Source: Aquabacterium sp. A3 (lineage in GTDB: Bacteria > Pseudomonadota > Gammaproteobacteria > Burkholderiales > Burkholderiaceae_C). From it: a stretch of DNA of 64,000 nucleotides. Made by a program: the position numbers and the translations under genes. The notes beneath the pieces were generated by a model. It was not told the DNA's origin and did no database searches. It saw only the letters and a program-made list of their open reading frames with translations. The DNA lies in NCBI RefSeq assembly GCF_038069945.1, contig NZ_JBBPEV010000005.1, positions 1-64,000 of the forward strand, written 5' to 3'. Positions 9,000-23,298 of this stretch are shown here, in pieces; the stretch's first letter is position 1; every line of letters starts with the position of its first letter.

Positions 9000-11360
9000 G
9001 TGAATGAAAATCACAGCCATCACCACTCACCAAGCGATAGCACCGCATTGCTTGACGACGAAGTCAAGGATCCAGTTTGTGGCATGACGATCAGGCAGCA
9101 ATCGGCACTGACCGAGAGCTACGCAGGCAAGATGTTCTTCTTCTGTAGCGAACGCTGCAAAGCCAAATTCCTCTCAAGCCCAGATCGGTTCGTCTTGCCA
9201 AACGAGGCGCAGCAGGCTGAAGCAACACCTCCTCAGTTACCAGCCTCGGAGCAACTCACAGGCGCCACCTATACCTGCCCCATGCACCCGGAGGTTCGTC
9301 AGGACCACCCGGGAAACTGCCCCAAGTGCGGCATGACGCTGGAGCCCTTGCTTCCCATCCTGGATGACGACAACCCTGAATTGCGTGACTTTCAGCAGCG
9401 CTTTTGGTGGACGCTTCCACTAACTGCCGTCGTATTCGTGCTGGCAATGTTCGGACACAACCTGGGGCTGATGGACATGACCGTCCAAAGCTGGGTGGAA
9501 CTGATCCTGGCCACACCCATCGTGCTATGGGGCGGTTGGCCCTTCTTCTATCGGGGCTGGCTATCGGTGGTGCATCGCAGCCCCAACATGTGGACACTGA
9601 TCGGCCTGGGCACTGGTGCGGCGTACTGGTACAGCGTCGTGGCCACCGCTGCGCCACAGGTCTTTCCTGCTTCTTTCATGGCGATGGGGCGTGTGGCGGT
9701 TTACTTTGAAGCCGCTGCCGTGATCATTTCTCTGACGCTGCTTGGACAGGTGCTTGAACTGAAAGCGCGCTCTCAAACGTCAGCTGCCATCAAGTCGCTC
9801 CTGGGTTTGGCGCCCAAGACAGCCAGGAGGCTAAAGCCTGACGGAACCGAAGAAGATGTACCGTTGTCCCATGTCCACGTGGGAGACCGCTTGCGCGTAA
9901 GGCCCGGAGAGAAGGTTCCTGTGGACGGCGTCGTGGAGGAAGGCACGAGTGCCGTGGACGAATCCATGCTGACTGGTGAGCCCATTCCCGTGAGCAAACG
10001 ATTAGGCGACAAGGTAATAGGCGCGACGCTCAATACCAACGGTGCGCTGATCATGCGCTCGGAGCGAGTTGGATCGGAGACCATGCTGTCGCAGATCGTG
10101 CAATTGGTGGCCCAGGCGCAGCGCTCCAAGGCCCCCATGCAACGCATGGCCGATGTCGTAGCCGGTTACTTCGTGATGGCCGTGATCAGCATTGCCCTCT
10201 TGACATTCTTTGGCTGGGGATTCTTCGGGCCTGATCCGAGCTGGGTGTACGGCCTGATCAACGCGGTATCTGTGCTGATCATCGCCTGCCCTTGTGCGCT
10301 GGGCTTGGCCACGCCCATGTCCATCATGGTAGCCACCGGAAAGGGAGCCACGCAAGGTGTGTTGTTCAGGGATGCTGCGGCCATCGAACGCATGCGTCAG
10401 GTCAATGCATTGATCGTGGACAAGACGGGTACGCTCACAGAAGGCAAGCCAGCCTACGACCGCGCAGTGGCAGCGCCTGGCTGGGACGCCACCGAAGTAT
10501 TGAGGTTGGCAGCAAGCCTCGATCAAGGTAGCGAGCATCCACTTGCCGATGCCATCGTTCGAGCGGCTCGTGAACAGGGCCTGCTCTTGGACAAGCCGAT
10601 CAATTTTGAATCTGGCACAGGCATTGGCGTACAAGGGGAGGTAGATGGTCATCGCTTGGCGCTGGGCAACACCACCCTCATGCAACAGATCGGGGCTCCC
10701 GTAGAGAAACTTGTGCCGCAGGCAGAAGCGTTGCGCGCGGAGGGCGCCAGCGTCATGTACCTGGCTGTCAATGGCCAGATTGCCGGCTTACTGGCTGTCT
10801 CTGACCCCATCAAATCAAGCACTCCTGAGGCACTGACCGTCCTTAGGGAGGCAGGTATCCGAATAGTGATGGCCACAGGCGACGGACAGACCACAGCAAA
10901 AGCGGTCGGCGCACGGCTGGGTATCGATGAGGTTCATGGCGAGGTCAAGCCCGCAGACAAACTCTTGCTGGTCGAGCGCCTGCAGAAAGAGGGGTGCGTG
11001 GTGGCCATGGCGGGCGACGGCATCAACGATGCACCCGCGCTCGCTCGCGCGGATGTGGGTGTCGCGATGGGAACGGGTACAGATGTGGCCATGAACAGCG
11101 CCCAGATCACCCTGGTCAAAGGCGACCTTAGAGGGATTGCCACGGCGCGCATGCTATCCATGGCGACCGTGGCCAACATGAAGCAAAACCTGGCTTTCGC
11201 GTTCTTCTACAACGCCTTGGGCATTCCCATCGCAGCGGGTTTGCTGTATCCCCTGACCGGGTGGCTGCTGTCCCCATTGATTGCGGCTCTGGCCATGAGT
11301 CTGAGCTCCGTGTCGGTGATTGGCAATGCCCTTCGGCTACAGCGCTTCAAGAAAAAGTGA
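9000..11360 (+). CDS. copA: copper-translocating P1B-type ATPase with YHS and HMBD domains
   Basis: A 786-residue Cu(I)/Ag(I)-exporting ATPase. The N-terminus has a His-rich start, a YHS domain ([10 protein letters not shown] ... [12 protein letters not shown]) and a heavy-metal-binding domain ([11 protein letters not shown] ... [11 protein letters not shown]) in place of classical CxxC HMA domains. Then come the TGE motif (LTGEPIPV), the membrane CPC site ([12 protein letters not shown]), the phosphorylation loop DKTGTLTEG, the HP motif (SEHPLADA) and [16 protein letters not shown]. The GTG at 9000 has GGAGAG at good spacing; a TTG at 8994 does not. It resembles SilP/CopF-type pumps that supply copper to the periplasm. 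Confidence 0.92.
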   Translation: MNENHSHHHSPSDSTALLDDEVKDPVCGMTIRQQSALTESYAGKMFFFCSERCKAKFLSSPDRFVLPNEAQQAEATPPQLPASEQLTGATYTCPMHPEVRQDHPGNCPKCGMTLEPLLPILDDDNPELRDFQQRFWWTLPLTAVVFVLAMFGHNLGLMDMTVQSWVELILATPIVLWGGWPFFYRGWLSVVHRSPNMWTLIGLGTGAAYWYSVVATAAPQVFPASFMAMGRVAVYFEAAAVIISLTLLGQVLELKARSQTSAAIKSLLGLAPKTARRLKPDGTEEDVPLSHVHVGDRLRVRPGEKVPVDGVVEEGTSAVDESMLTGEPIPVSKRLGDKVIGATLNTNGALIMRSERVGSETMLSQIVQLVAQAQRSKAPMQRMADVVAGYFVMAVISIALLTFFGWGFFGPDPSWVYGLINAVSVLIIACPCALGLATPMSIMVATGKGATQGVLFRDAAAIERMRQVNALIVDKTGTLTEGKPAYDRAVAAPGWDATEVLRLAASLDQGSEHPLADAIVRAAREQGLLLDKPINFESGTGIGVQGEVDGHRLALGNTTLMQQIGAPVEKLVPQAEALRAEGASVMYLAVNGQIAGLLAVSDPIKSSTPEALTVLREAGIRIVMATGDGQTTAKAVGARLGIDEVHGEVKPADKLLLVERLQKEGCVVAMAGDGINDAPALARADVGVAMGTGTDVAMNSAQITLVKGDLRGIATARMLSMATVANMKQNLAFAFFYNALGIPIAAGLLYPLTGWLLSPLIAALAMSLSSVSVIGNALRLQRFKKK

Positions 11361-11653
11361 CGTACTTGAAATCCCGGTCTACCTGCCTGCGCTGGTACTC
11401 CAGCAGGGCAAGTCCATGTGGCTCCTGCTGCCTGCTGCGACAGCGCTGAGTTTGTTCTCCGTGGCTGCCGACGCTGCACCCCACGGCGGCCGGGCGTACC
11501 TACGCGGTCTGTGGTGGTGTCTACATTTTTGGGGCCTTGGCGTGACTGTGGCAAGTGGATGGCATCACCCCAAGCCGCTGGGACAGCGGTCTGGGCCTGC
11601 ATGGCGCTGGCAGGGAAGGCCTTCATTGCGTTTCAGCCAACGTCGTCCTGACC
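11361..11653. other. gap between convergent genes, nothing assigned
   Basis: This stretch separates the convergent copper ATPase and DMT transporter genes. Short open frames exist on both strands but none has a ribosome site, recognisable domain or consistent codon use. No clear terminator hairpin with a T-run was seen. It could hold a decayed gene remnant marking the join between the copper and zinc modules. Confidence 0.4.
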
Positions 11654-12718
11654 TCAGTGGCCGTGTCGATGGTGCGCATCCGGGAAATGCGCGTGGCTGT
11701 GGCTCATAGGCAAATGGCGATGAAGGTGCTTGTGCGGCACACCCGGCACGACAGGGCCAGCGTGCTCATGTTGATGGTGCGCATCGTGAACATGCTCATG
11801 CGCGTGTTCCAGGGCCTCATGCGAATGCTCGTGAGCATGGTCCTCCGACAAGTGCAGCCAGACACCCCAAGCCATCAAGGCCGCAGCGACCAGCAACTGA
11901 ACCGTGACAGGCTCGTGGAGAAGCAGCACAGACACCAGCGCGCCAAAGAACGGTGCAACGGAGAAGTAGGCCCCTGTACGCGAGGCACCCAGATGCCGCA
12001 GCGCCAGGACGAACAAGGTCAGGCTGGCGCCGTAGCTGATAAACCCGAGCAAGCCCGCAGACAATGTGGTCTCCCAACCGGGCCACCCCGCGCCCAGCGC
12101 CACGGCCAAGACCAGGTTGGTGCTGCCCGCGCTCAATCCTTTGGCCATGGCGATGAAGCCCGCGTCGTTCAAGGCCACTTTGCGCGTCAGGTTGTTGTCC
12201 ACCGCCCAACCCAAACATGCCCCCAGCACCGCCAAAGATGGCCAGAGTGTCGAAGTGGCTACGTGCTCAGCAGCACCTGGCCAACTCAGTACCAGGGCAC
12301 CGGCCACGATGGCGGCCATGCCCAGCGCGATGCGCCGGTCCACGTTTTCCTTGAACACCACCCAGGCCAGCACGGCAGTCAGCACACTCTCCGCATTGAG
12401 CAGCAAGGACGACTGAGACGCCGACATGCCAGCCAGCCCCGTCATCAACAAGACAGGCGCTGCGATGCCGCCCGTCACGATGGCGCCTGCCAGCCACCCC
12501 CATTCGCGCCAGGCCAGGGTCACCGGAGGTACACGCTGAATGCGACGCACCACCCACAAACCCATTCCGGATCCCAGGTACAACAGCGCCGCCAGCAGCC
12601 ATGGGCTGGTCTGAGCGAGCAGAACCTTAGCAAGCGGCGCGCTCACACCGAACAACAATGCGGCCAACAACGCGGACATCACGCCGACGTGTCGATGAGA
12701 GAGCAACTTTTGGATCAT
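11654..12718 (-). CDS. DMT-family (EamA) transporter with histidine-rich C-terminal tail
   Basis: A 354-residue inner-membrane protein with about ten hydrophobic segments in two EamA repeats (for example GVMSALLAALLFGVSAPLA near the N-terminus). It then runs into a cytoplasmic tail of roughly 65 residues that contains about 23 histidines (HAHEHSHEALEHAHEH ... HHRHGH). Ordinary EamA exporters lack this tail. The position at the end of the cad-czc series suggests metal export or metal sensing of transport. It is separated from the upstream lipoprotein gene by about 58 bases. The substrate is unknown. Confidence 0.8.
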   Translation of the reverse strand: MIQKLLSHRHVGVMSALLAALLFGVSAPLAKVLLAQTSPWLLAALLYLGSGMGLWVVRRIQRVPPVTLAWREWGWLAGAIVTGGIAAPVLLMTGLAGMSASQSSLLLNAESVLTAVLAWVVFKENVDRRIALGMAAIVAGALVLSWPGAAEHVATSTLWPSLAVLGACLGWAVDNNLTRKVALNDAGFIAMAKGLSAGSTNLVLAVALGAGWPGWETTLSAGLLGFISYGASLTLFVLALRHLGASRTGAYFSVAPFFGALVSVLLLHEPVTVQLLVAAALMAWGVWLHLSEDHAHEHSHEALEHAHEHVHDAHHQHEHAGPVVPGVPHKHLHRHLPMSHSHAHFPDAHHRHGH

Positions 12719-12776
12719 GGGTGAGCAGGTTCAGGCAGGAAGGATGTCGTGACTCAAGGGCCCTTGCTTCCAGAGT

Positions 12777-13124
12777 TTATTTTTTAAGCGCCAGACGGCA
12801 GTCGGTGATGCTGACCTCAACCCAATCGCCCACCTCGACATCGACATCATTGGGTATCGCCACGATGCGCTTTGCCCTCAGGTTGGGATTGCCGCCATAG
12901 CTATAGGAAGCCATGGCAAACCGGGTTTGGCCCGCCTCAGCACCCAATGCCATTCGGCAATCTTCCTTGCTTGATCGCACCGCCAACTGATCCTTTTCGA
13001 TGGCCACAACCTGCGCTCGCCGCCAACCTTGCGAGTAGGCGTTGCTCGATACCTGCGGCCCCGTCGTGCAGGCGGTGGTCAAGGCCGCAAACACAACGAC
13101 CAGTGCTATTTTCAGTTTCAGCAT
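12777..13124 (-). CDS. small lipoprotein of the czc region
   Basis: A 115-residue protein with a lipoprotein signal (lipobox TTAC at about residue 19) and a beta-rich body ending with a D-VEVGDWVEVSITDC segment. The ATG at 13124 has AAGGAG at ideal spacing; an upstream in-frame start has no such site. I do not recognise a named family, though the conserved end resembles small outer-membrane proteins found after czcA in Burkholderiales. It follows czcA by 25 bases and probably shares its transcript. Function unknown. Confidence 0.7.
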   Translation of the reverse strand: MLKLKIALVVVFAALTTACTTGPQVSSNAYSQGWRRAQVVAIEKDQLAVRSSKEDCRMALGAEAGQTRFAMASYSYGGNPNLRAKRIVAIPNDVDVEVGDWVEVSITDCRLALKK

Positions 13125-13149
13125 GATGAACTCCTTTGGGTTGAGGCAA

Positions 13150-17921
<4,772 letters not shown>

Positions 17922-17924
17922 GAG

Positions 17925-19166
17925 TCAGTCTTTCGTCGGGGTGGGCTCGCCCAGCAGCTCAAGCAAGCGGGCGTCGGCCTGATAGGCCTGGGCGGCGGCG
18001 CTCAGCGCCTGTGTTTCTGCTTCGAAGAGGGTGCGTTGGGCGTCCAGCACGTCCAGGAATCCGAACTTGCCCAACTCGTAGCCTTTGGTGCTGGCTGCAA
18101 ACGCTTGCCGTGCGGCGGGCAGCACCTTGTCGCGCAGGGTCTGAGCCTGCGCCAGCGTGGCGCTCAGTTGTGCCAAGGCCTGGGTGGCCTGCGCCTCGAC
18201 GCTGGCACGCACGGCCTCCAGCTCGATCCGCGCCTTGTCCTCGCGGCGACTGGCTTCCAGGATGGCGCCCTGATTGCGATCAAACAGCGGCAGCACCAGG
18301 CTCACACCCAAGATGGGCTGATCGCGGCCCAACTGCTGGTCGCGCTTGGCGCCCAGCGTCACCGTCAGATCTGGAGTGCGACGTGCCCGCTCCAGATCAC
18401 TCAGGGCCTGCCTGCGCGAGATTTCTTGTTGCGCCCGAGCGATGGCCGGGGCGGTCTCCAGGCGTTGAGCCAGGGGCTCCCACAGTCCAGCGGAGGGCAA
18501 CCGCCCGATGTCAGCGTCGACACGTTCGAACTTGACGGTTGGATCACCCAAGGCCTGTCGCAGTTGGGCCACCGCAGCACGCCACTCGCTGTGGGCAACG
18601 GTGCTCGCAGACAGCGCCTGGGCCTCAGCCACCTGCGCCTTGAGTTCCTCAACGGGCGAGACCTTACCTGCCAGCACCCGCTTGGAGGCCGCCTCACGCG
18701 CTTGAGAAGACAAGCGACCCAGCTCATCGGACAGCCTCACCCGTTCTTGCGCCACAGCCACGCCGTAAAACGCCGCCATCACCTGCGACCTGACCTGGGC
18801 ACGCCGCGCGGCGACATCCAGCTCTGCCTGACCTTGGGCCGCCCGTGCCGCGCTGATGCGAGCCGAGCGCTTGCCGCCCAACTCGATGGGCTGGTTCAAC
18901 TGGATGGTGGTGGTGCGCGTGGCCTGCCGAGTGTCTTCCACCAGCGTGGACAACTCGGGGTTTTGCCAGGCACCGGCTTGTTGGGTGGCGCCTTCGCTGG
19001 CCTCGCGCTCCAGCATCGAGGCGCGCAAATCAGGGTGGTGTGCCAGCGCCGTGGCCAGCGCCGCATCCAGACTCAGGCCTTGAGCCCAAGCTGCTTGAAA
19101 CATGAAGGGAACACACAGGGCCGCACAAGCCGTGCGCGCCGCCCGGGAAACATCAAATCGTCGCAT
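17925..19166 (-). CDS. czcC: CzcC-type outer-membrane efflux channel
   Basis: A 413-residue outer-membrane factor with signal peptide (cleavage near AAWAQG) and two OEP repeats. Motifs typical of CzcC are visible: HHPDLRASMLEREA, NQPIELGGKRSARI and LVLPLFDRNQG. It forms the outer duct of the CzcCBA pump. It lies 160 bases downstream of czcI and directly before czcB, the standard czcICBA order. The short start-proximal region shows no unusual ribosome site. Confidence 0.9.
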   Translation of the reverse strand: MRRFDVSRAARTACAALCVPFMFQAAWAQGLSLDAALATALAHHPDLRASMLEREASEGATQQAGAWQNPELSTLVEDTRQATRTTTIQLNQPIELGGKRSARISAARAAQGQAELDVAARRAQVRSQVMAAFYGVAVAQERVRLSDELGRLSSQAREAASKRVLAGKVSPVEELKAQVAEAQALSASTVAHSEWRAAVAQLRQALGDPTVKFERVDADIGRLPSAGLWEPLAQRLETAPAIARAQQEISRRQALSDLERARRTPDLTVTLGAKRDQQLGRDQPILGVSLVLPLFDRNQGAILEASRREDKARIELEAVRASVEAQATQALAQLSATLAQAQTLRDKVLPAARQAFAASTKGYELGKFGFLDVLDAQRTLFEAETQALSAAAQAYQADARLLELLGEPTPTKD

Positions 19167-19325
19167 CGAATTCTCCGCAAATCAGCAGGGGACATTCGGC
19201 GAACAGGTCAAGGGCTCAGTTTGAGCGCGTTGGTCACACAGCGCATGTTCTAGGCGGGTGGTGGCCCACCAGCCTGACCTAGCCAGGATCACATCAGGGG
19301 ATGTGCAAAAACCCGTCTCGCCGAC

Positions 19326-19691
19326 TCAGAGCGAGACAGTCCAATTCGGGCGTTCAATGCGGGTCGCATCGAAGGAGATGTAACTCGCCAGCGGCGAGGC
19401 TACCCCGGCAGCCTGAGGCAATGGCCCAGGCAGTGGCACAGCAGCAGACAGCAACGATGCACCCGAGCAGCAATGGTGATCGTGATCGAGCATCGCCGAG
19501 GCCTTGCCGGTGTTCTTGGTGTCGTCATCATGTTGGGCGACGTCGGTATCTGCGTGGTGCTGATGCTCGTGGTGCCCGAAATGATGCGATTGACTCTGCG
19601 CGTTTTCATGCAGGCAATACGGTTCCATGGCAGCCCAAACGGCTTGGAACGGCAGCAAGACCAGCAGGAAAATGGCGATCAATCGACGCAT
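19326..19691 (-). CDS. czcI: CzcI-like periplasmic protein
   Basis: A 121-residue exported protein starting MRRLIAIFLLVLLPFQAVWA, followed by a PYCLHE segment and a His-rich stretch (HHFGHHEHQHHAD). This start-plus-histidine pattern is characteristic of CzcI, which precedes czcC in the Cupriavidus czc determinant and is thought to modulate its expression. Two later cysteines adjoin DHDHHCCSG. The ATG at 19691 is chosen over one at 19715 because it begins the recognised signal peptide. It begins 43 bases after the cadA stop. Confidence 0.8.
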   Translation of the reverse strand: MRRLIAIFLLVLLPFQAVWAAMEPYCLHENAQSQSHHFGHHEHQHHADTDVAQHDDDTKNTGKASAMLDHDHHCCSGASLLSAAVPLPGPLPQAAGVASPLASYISFDATRIERPNWTVSL

Positions 19692-19733
19692 GGCACTGAG
19701 TATATCGGCATACAAAACAAAATCTGAACCCGA

Positions 19734-22022
19734 TCAGCGTGACGAATTGACACGCAGCAGCCGCAAGCCATTGCCAACGACCAACAAGCTGGCGCCCACG
19801 TCCGCGAACACGGCCATCCACATCGTGCCCAGACCCGTCAGCGTCAGGACCAGGAACACCGCCTTGATGCCAAGGGCCAGCACGATGTTCTGAACCAGCA
19901 GCGCATGGGTGCGACGCGACAGGCGCACAAAACGCGGCAGCTTGCGCAAATCGTCGTCCATCAGGGCCACATCGGCCGTCTCGATGGCGGTGCCTGTGCC
20001 CGCCGCGCCCATGGCAAAGCCGATGTCGGCACGGGCCAGCGCGGGCGCGTCGTTGATGCCATCGCCCACCATGCCCACTGAACCACCTTGCTCGATCTTG
20101 CCCTCGATGGCCTTGAGCTTGTCCTCGGGCAGCATGTCGCCTTGGGCCTCGTCGATGCCCACCTGCGCCGCAATGGCTCCGGCCGTGTGGGCGTTGTCGC
20201 CCGTGAGCATGACCGTCTTGATGCCCAGCGCGTGAAGTTCGGCGATGGCCTGCCGGCTGCTGTCCTTGACGGTGTCTGCCACGGCAAACATGCCATGAAC
20301 GCTTTCTTCGTCTGTCAGCAAGATGACCGTCTTGCCTTGTTCTTCCAGGGCGGTCAAACGTACCTCCAATGCCTCGGAACAGCGGCCCTGCTCATGGATC
20401 AGGCGGTGATTGCCCAGGAGGTAGACCTTGCCGCCGATAAGTCCCTTGGACCCACGTCCAGGCAGCGCCTCAAACGCATCCACGTTTTGCAAGGCGATGC
20501 CGTCTTGTTGGGCCGCAGTGGCCAAGGCGCGGGACACCGGGTGGTCGGAGCGGCTGGCCAGACTGGCGGCCAGGCTGCGAACGTCCGCCTCGCCATGGCC
20601 ATTCAACGCGGCGAAGTCCGTCTGCACTGGCTTACCGTGGGTGATCGTGCCTGTCTTGTCCAGGGCCAGCCAAGCCAGCTTGCGACCTTCTTCAAGATAG
20701 GCTCCACCCTTGATCAGGATGCCTTGGCGTGCCGCTGCGGCCAGGCCACTCACGATGGTCACGGGGGTCGAGATCACCAGTGCGCAGGGGCAAGCGATGA
20801 CCAGCAGGACGAGCGCCTTGTAAACCCAGTCAAACCATGCGCCCCCCATCAACAGCGGCGGCAGGATGGCCACGGCCAGTGCGATGGCAAATACCACGGG
20901 CGTGTAGACGCGTGCGAATTGATCGACGAAACGCTGTGTCGGCGCCTTCGCCCCTTGCGCTTCTTCCACCGCATGGATGATGCGCGCCAAGGTGCTGTCG
21001 TCCGCAGCCGCCGTCACGACGTATTCGAAAGAGCCCGACTCGTTGATGGTCCCGGCAAAAACGGCATCGCCCTCGGTCTTGTCCACGGGCAGGCTCTCGC
21101 CTGTGATCGGGGCTTGGTTGATCGTTGAGCGCCCACTGACGATGGTGCCGTCCAATGCGATGCGCTCGCCCGGCTTGATTCGCACATGCGCCTGGAGGGC
21201 CACCGACTTGGCTTCGACCTCTTGCCACTTACCGTCATCCTGCAAGACGGTGGCACGCTCTGGCGCCAGTTGCATCAAGCCCTGAATGGCGTTGCGCGCA
21301 CGGTCCAGCGACTTGGCCTCGATCAACTCGGCCACCGTGAACAACACCATCACCATGGCCGCTTCAGGCCATTGGCCCAGCACCAGCGCGCCGGTCACGG
21401 CAATGCTCATCAGGGCGTTGATGTTCAGGTTGCCGTTGCGGATGGCCACCCAACCCTTTTTGTAGGTCGTGATGCCGCAGGCCAGCACGGCAGTGACCGC
21501 CAGCAAAGCGGCCAGCCATGTCGGCAAACCGAACCAGTGCACCGCCTCAGAAGCGGTGGCGGCCACACCCGCCAGTGCAAGCGGCCACCAGGGTTTGGAG
21601 GGCTCAGGTGTGAGGGCCGCATCGGACGAGGTGCCCGTGGCGATTTCCGGCGTGAAGCCCAGGGAGCGGACCGCGTCCAGGATCGGTTCAATGGCTTGAG
21701 GCTCGTGCGTCACCGTCAGCACGCGCTGCATCAGGTTGAATTCCATGCCCGAGACACCGGCCATGCTCCCCAGCTTCTTGCGCAACAAGGCCTCTTCCGT
21801 CGGGCAATCCATCTGCATGATGCGGATGGGGGTTTGTACGCGCGCGCCGAAGGCCACAGGCTTACCCAACGCCACCGGAGCGGGCTTTACGTCATGGCTG
21901 CAGCAAGCCGTCTCGCAAGTGGCAACAGCCGATACGGAGATAGGGGGCGTCGTGCAACCAGATTCGTCACCGTGACTGTGGTCGTCGTGCGAATGGTGTT
22001 CGTGATGGGTGGGCATGGGCAT
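19734..22022 (-). CDS. cadA: Zn/Cd/Pb-translocating P1B-type ATPase
   Basis: About 762 residues. The N-terminus is rich in His (HHEHHSHDDHSHGDES) and carries a CETACC cysteine cluster. One HMA-like domain follows with the metal loop MDCPTEE, as in ZntA/CadA. Then come TGESLPVDK, the membrane site ACPCALVISTP, DKTGTITHGKP, the HP motif (SDHPVSRA) and [16 protein letters not shown]. It exports Zn(II), Cd(II) and Pb(II) from the cytoplasm. An in-frame ATG at 22043 lies inside the predicted -10 box, so I take 22022 (22016 also possible). It diverges from the MerR-type regulator and leads the czc genes. Confidence 0.92.
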   Translation of the reverse strand: MPMPTHHEHHSHDDHSHGDESGCTTPPISVSAVATCETACCSHDVKPAPVALGKPVAFGARVQTPIRIMQMDCPTEEALLRKKLGSMAGVSGMEFNLMQRVLTVTHEPQAIEPILDAVRSLGFTPEIATGTSSDAALTPEPSKPWWPLALAGVAATASEAVHWFGLPTWLAALLAVTAVLACGITTYKKGWVAIRNGNLNINALMSIAVTGALVLGQWPEAAMVMVLFTVAELIEAKSLDRARNAIQGLMQLAPERATVLQDDGKWQEVEAKSVALQAHVRIKPGERIALDGTIVSGRSTINQAPITGESLPVDKTEGDAVFAGTINESGSFEYVVTAAADDSTLARIIHAVEEAQGAKAPTQRFVDQFARVYTPVVFAIALAVAILPPLLMGGAWFDWVYKALVLLVIACPCALVISTPVTIVSGLAAAARQGILIKGGAYLEEGRKLAWLALDKTGTITHGKPVQTDFAALNGHGEADVRSLAASLASRSDHPVSRALATAAQQDGIALQNVDAFEALPGRGSKGLIGGKVYLLGNHRLIHEQGRCSEALEVRLTALEEQGKTVILLTDEESVHGMFAVADTVKDSSRQAIAELHALGIKTVMLTGDNAHTAGAIAAQVGIDEAQGDMLPEDKLKAIEGKIEQGGSVGMVGDGINDAPALARADIGFAMGAAGTGTAIETADVALMDDDLRKLPRFVRLSRRTHALLVQNIVLALGIKAVFLVLTLTGLGTMWMAVFADVGASLLVVGNGLRLLRVNSSR

Positions 22023-22041
22023 TTGAGGAAGCGTTTTGCCC

Positions 22042-22072
22042 ATTACACAACCTGAAGCTACTATAGAGTCAA
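22042..22072 (-). promoter_or_regulatory. MerR-type promoter/operator of cadA
   Basis: On the minus strand TTGACT and TGTAAT are separated by 19 bases, the long spacer that MerR-family activators correct by bending DNA. The spacer holds an imperfect dyad (CTATAGTAGCTTCAGG) of the ZntR/CadR/PbrR kind. The -10 box overlaps the ATG at 22043, placing the transcript start near 22035. Confidence 0.8.
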
Positions 22073-22090
22073 GAGGTTTATGGAGTCTTC

Positions 22091-22522
22091 ATGAAAATCG
22101 GTGAATTGGCCCAGGTCGCGCAGTGCACGGTCGAGACCATCCGTTACTACGAAAAGGAAGCCTTGCTGCCTGCACCTGACCGCACGGCTGGCAATTTCCG
22201 CGTGTATGGGCCCGAGCACGTCGAGCGCCTGCGCTTCATCCGCAATTGCCGTGCGCTTGACATGAGCCACGACGAAATCCACACCCTGCTGGGTCTGGCT
22301 GACCGGGCCGAGCAAGGCTGCGGCGCGGTGAACGACGTTTTTGATCAGCACATCGCCCATGTCGATGAGCGCATACGGGAACTCACCCACCTCAAGCTGC
22401 AATTGGCCACCTTGCGCCAGCGATGTCATAGCGAGCAAGCCGTGCAGTCGTGCGGCATCTTGCAAGGGCTGGCGGCCATGGAGGCCGAACCAAAAGCAGA
22501 GAGACACACCCATCTTGGCTGA
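22091..22522 (+). CDS. cadR: MerR-family metal regulator, CadR/PbrR type
   Basis: A 143-residue regulator with the MerR helix-turn-helix start (MKIGELAQ ... ETIRYYEKEALLP) and a long dimerisation helix. Three cysteines sit where Cd/Pb sensors have them: Cys77 in CGAVND, then Cys112 and Cys121. The nine-residue gap between the last two is closer to PbrR than to CadR. The tail ends ERHTHLG. GGAG lies five bases before the ATG. It should activate the divergent cadA promoter on binding Cd, Pb or Zn; the preferred metal cannot be fixed from sequence. Confidence 0.88.
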   Translation: MKIGELAQVAQCTVETIRYYEKEALLPAPDRTAGNFRVYGPEHVERLRFIRNCRALDMSHDEIHTLLGLADRAEQGCGAVNDVFDQHIAHVDERIRELTHLKLQLATLRQRCHSEQAVQSCGILQGLAAMEAEPKAERHTHLG

Positions 22523-22541
22523 ACAGATCAAGGCGAAAAAC

Positions 22542-23162
22542 ATGCAAAACAAAGATCATTGGGAAAAGGTTTACACCACCAAGGCACCGGACAGCGTCAG
22601 CTGGTTTCAAGCCCATGCCGACATGTCCATGCGGCTGATCCGCGCAAGCGGCCTCGGTCGTGATGCGGCCCTCATCGACATTGGCGGTGGAGCCTCCACG
22701 CTGGTCGATGACCTGCTGGACGACGGCTACGCCCACGTAACCGTGCTCGACTTGTCCGCCGCCGCCTTGGCAGAAAGTCAGCACCGCCTCGGCGCGCGTG
22801 GAGCTGGCGTCAAATGGGTTGAGGCGGACATCACCCGCGCGACCTTCGAGCCCCACAGCATCGACCTCTGGCATGACCGCGCCGTGTTCCACTTCCTGAC
22901 AACGCAAGAGGACCGTGAGGCTTACGTCAAACAGGTCTTGCGTGCGCTCAAGCCAGGTGGCCACGTCATCATGGCCACATTCGGCAGCAATGGCCCCACT
23001 CAGTGCAGTGGCCTACCGGTCATGCGCTACGCACCCGACGAGTTGCATGCCGAATTTGGGGAAGCATTCACCATGCTGACCCACGAAGAGCAAATGCACC
23101 ACACCCCTTTTGGGACTGACCAGCAGTTCATCTATTGCATGTGCCGAAAGAAAACGACATGA
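22542..23162 (+). CDS. class I SAM-dependent methyltransferase
   Basis: A 206-residue cytoplasmic enzyme. It has SAM-binding motif I LIDIGGGAS (about 44-52), acidic motif II VTVLDLSAAAL, then WVEADIT and a post-motif LRALKPGGHVIMATF. The N-terminus (HWEKVYTTKAPDSVSWFQ) matches the family often labelled as thiopurine-type or generic methyltransferases. AAGGCG precedes the chosen ATG. It begins 19 bases after the MerR-type regulator and on the same strand, so the two may be co-transcribed. The substrate is unknown; methylation of a metalloid or thiol would suit the setting but is speculation. Confidence 0.8.
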   Translation: MQNKDHWEKVYTTKAPDSVSWFQAHADMSMRLIRASGLGRDAALIDIGGGASTLVDDLLDDGYAHVTVLDLSAAALAESQHRLGARGAGVKWVEADITRATFEPHSIDLWHDRAVFHFLTTQEDREAYVKQVLRALKPGGHVIMATFGSNGPTQCSGLPVMRYAPDELHAEFGEAFTMLTHEEQMHHTPFGTDQQFIYCMCRKKTT

Positions 23163-23298
23163 GCGCTTTGCATCCTGCGACCTGGCCTGCACCGGGCGCA
23201 GCCATCGTTGCGGAACAGGCTACCCACATCTGATGGCTGGGTTAACAGCTCCCGCCCACCCATAGTCGAGATGAAGTCCTGAGCCCACCCAATGGCCG

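Noticed and set aside
11207..11626. minus-strand open frame at the end of the copper ATPase
   Set aside because: Half of it is antisense to the ATPase and the rest has no domain.
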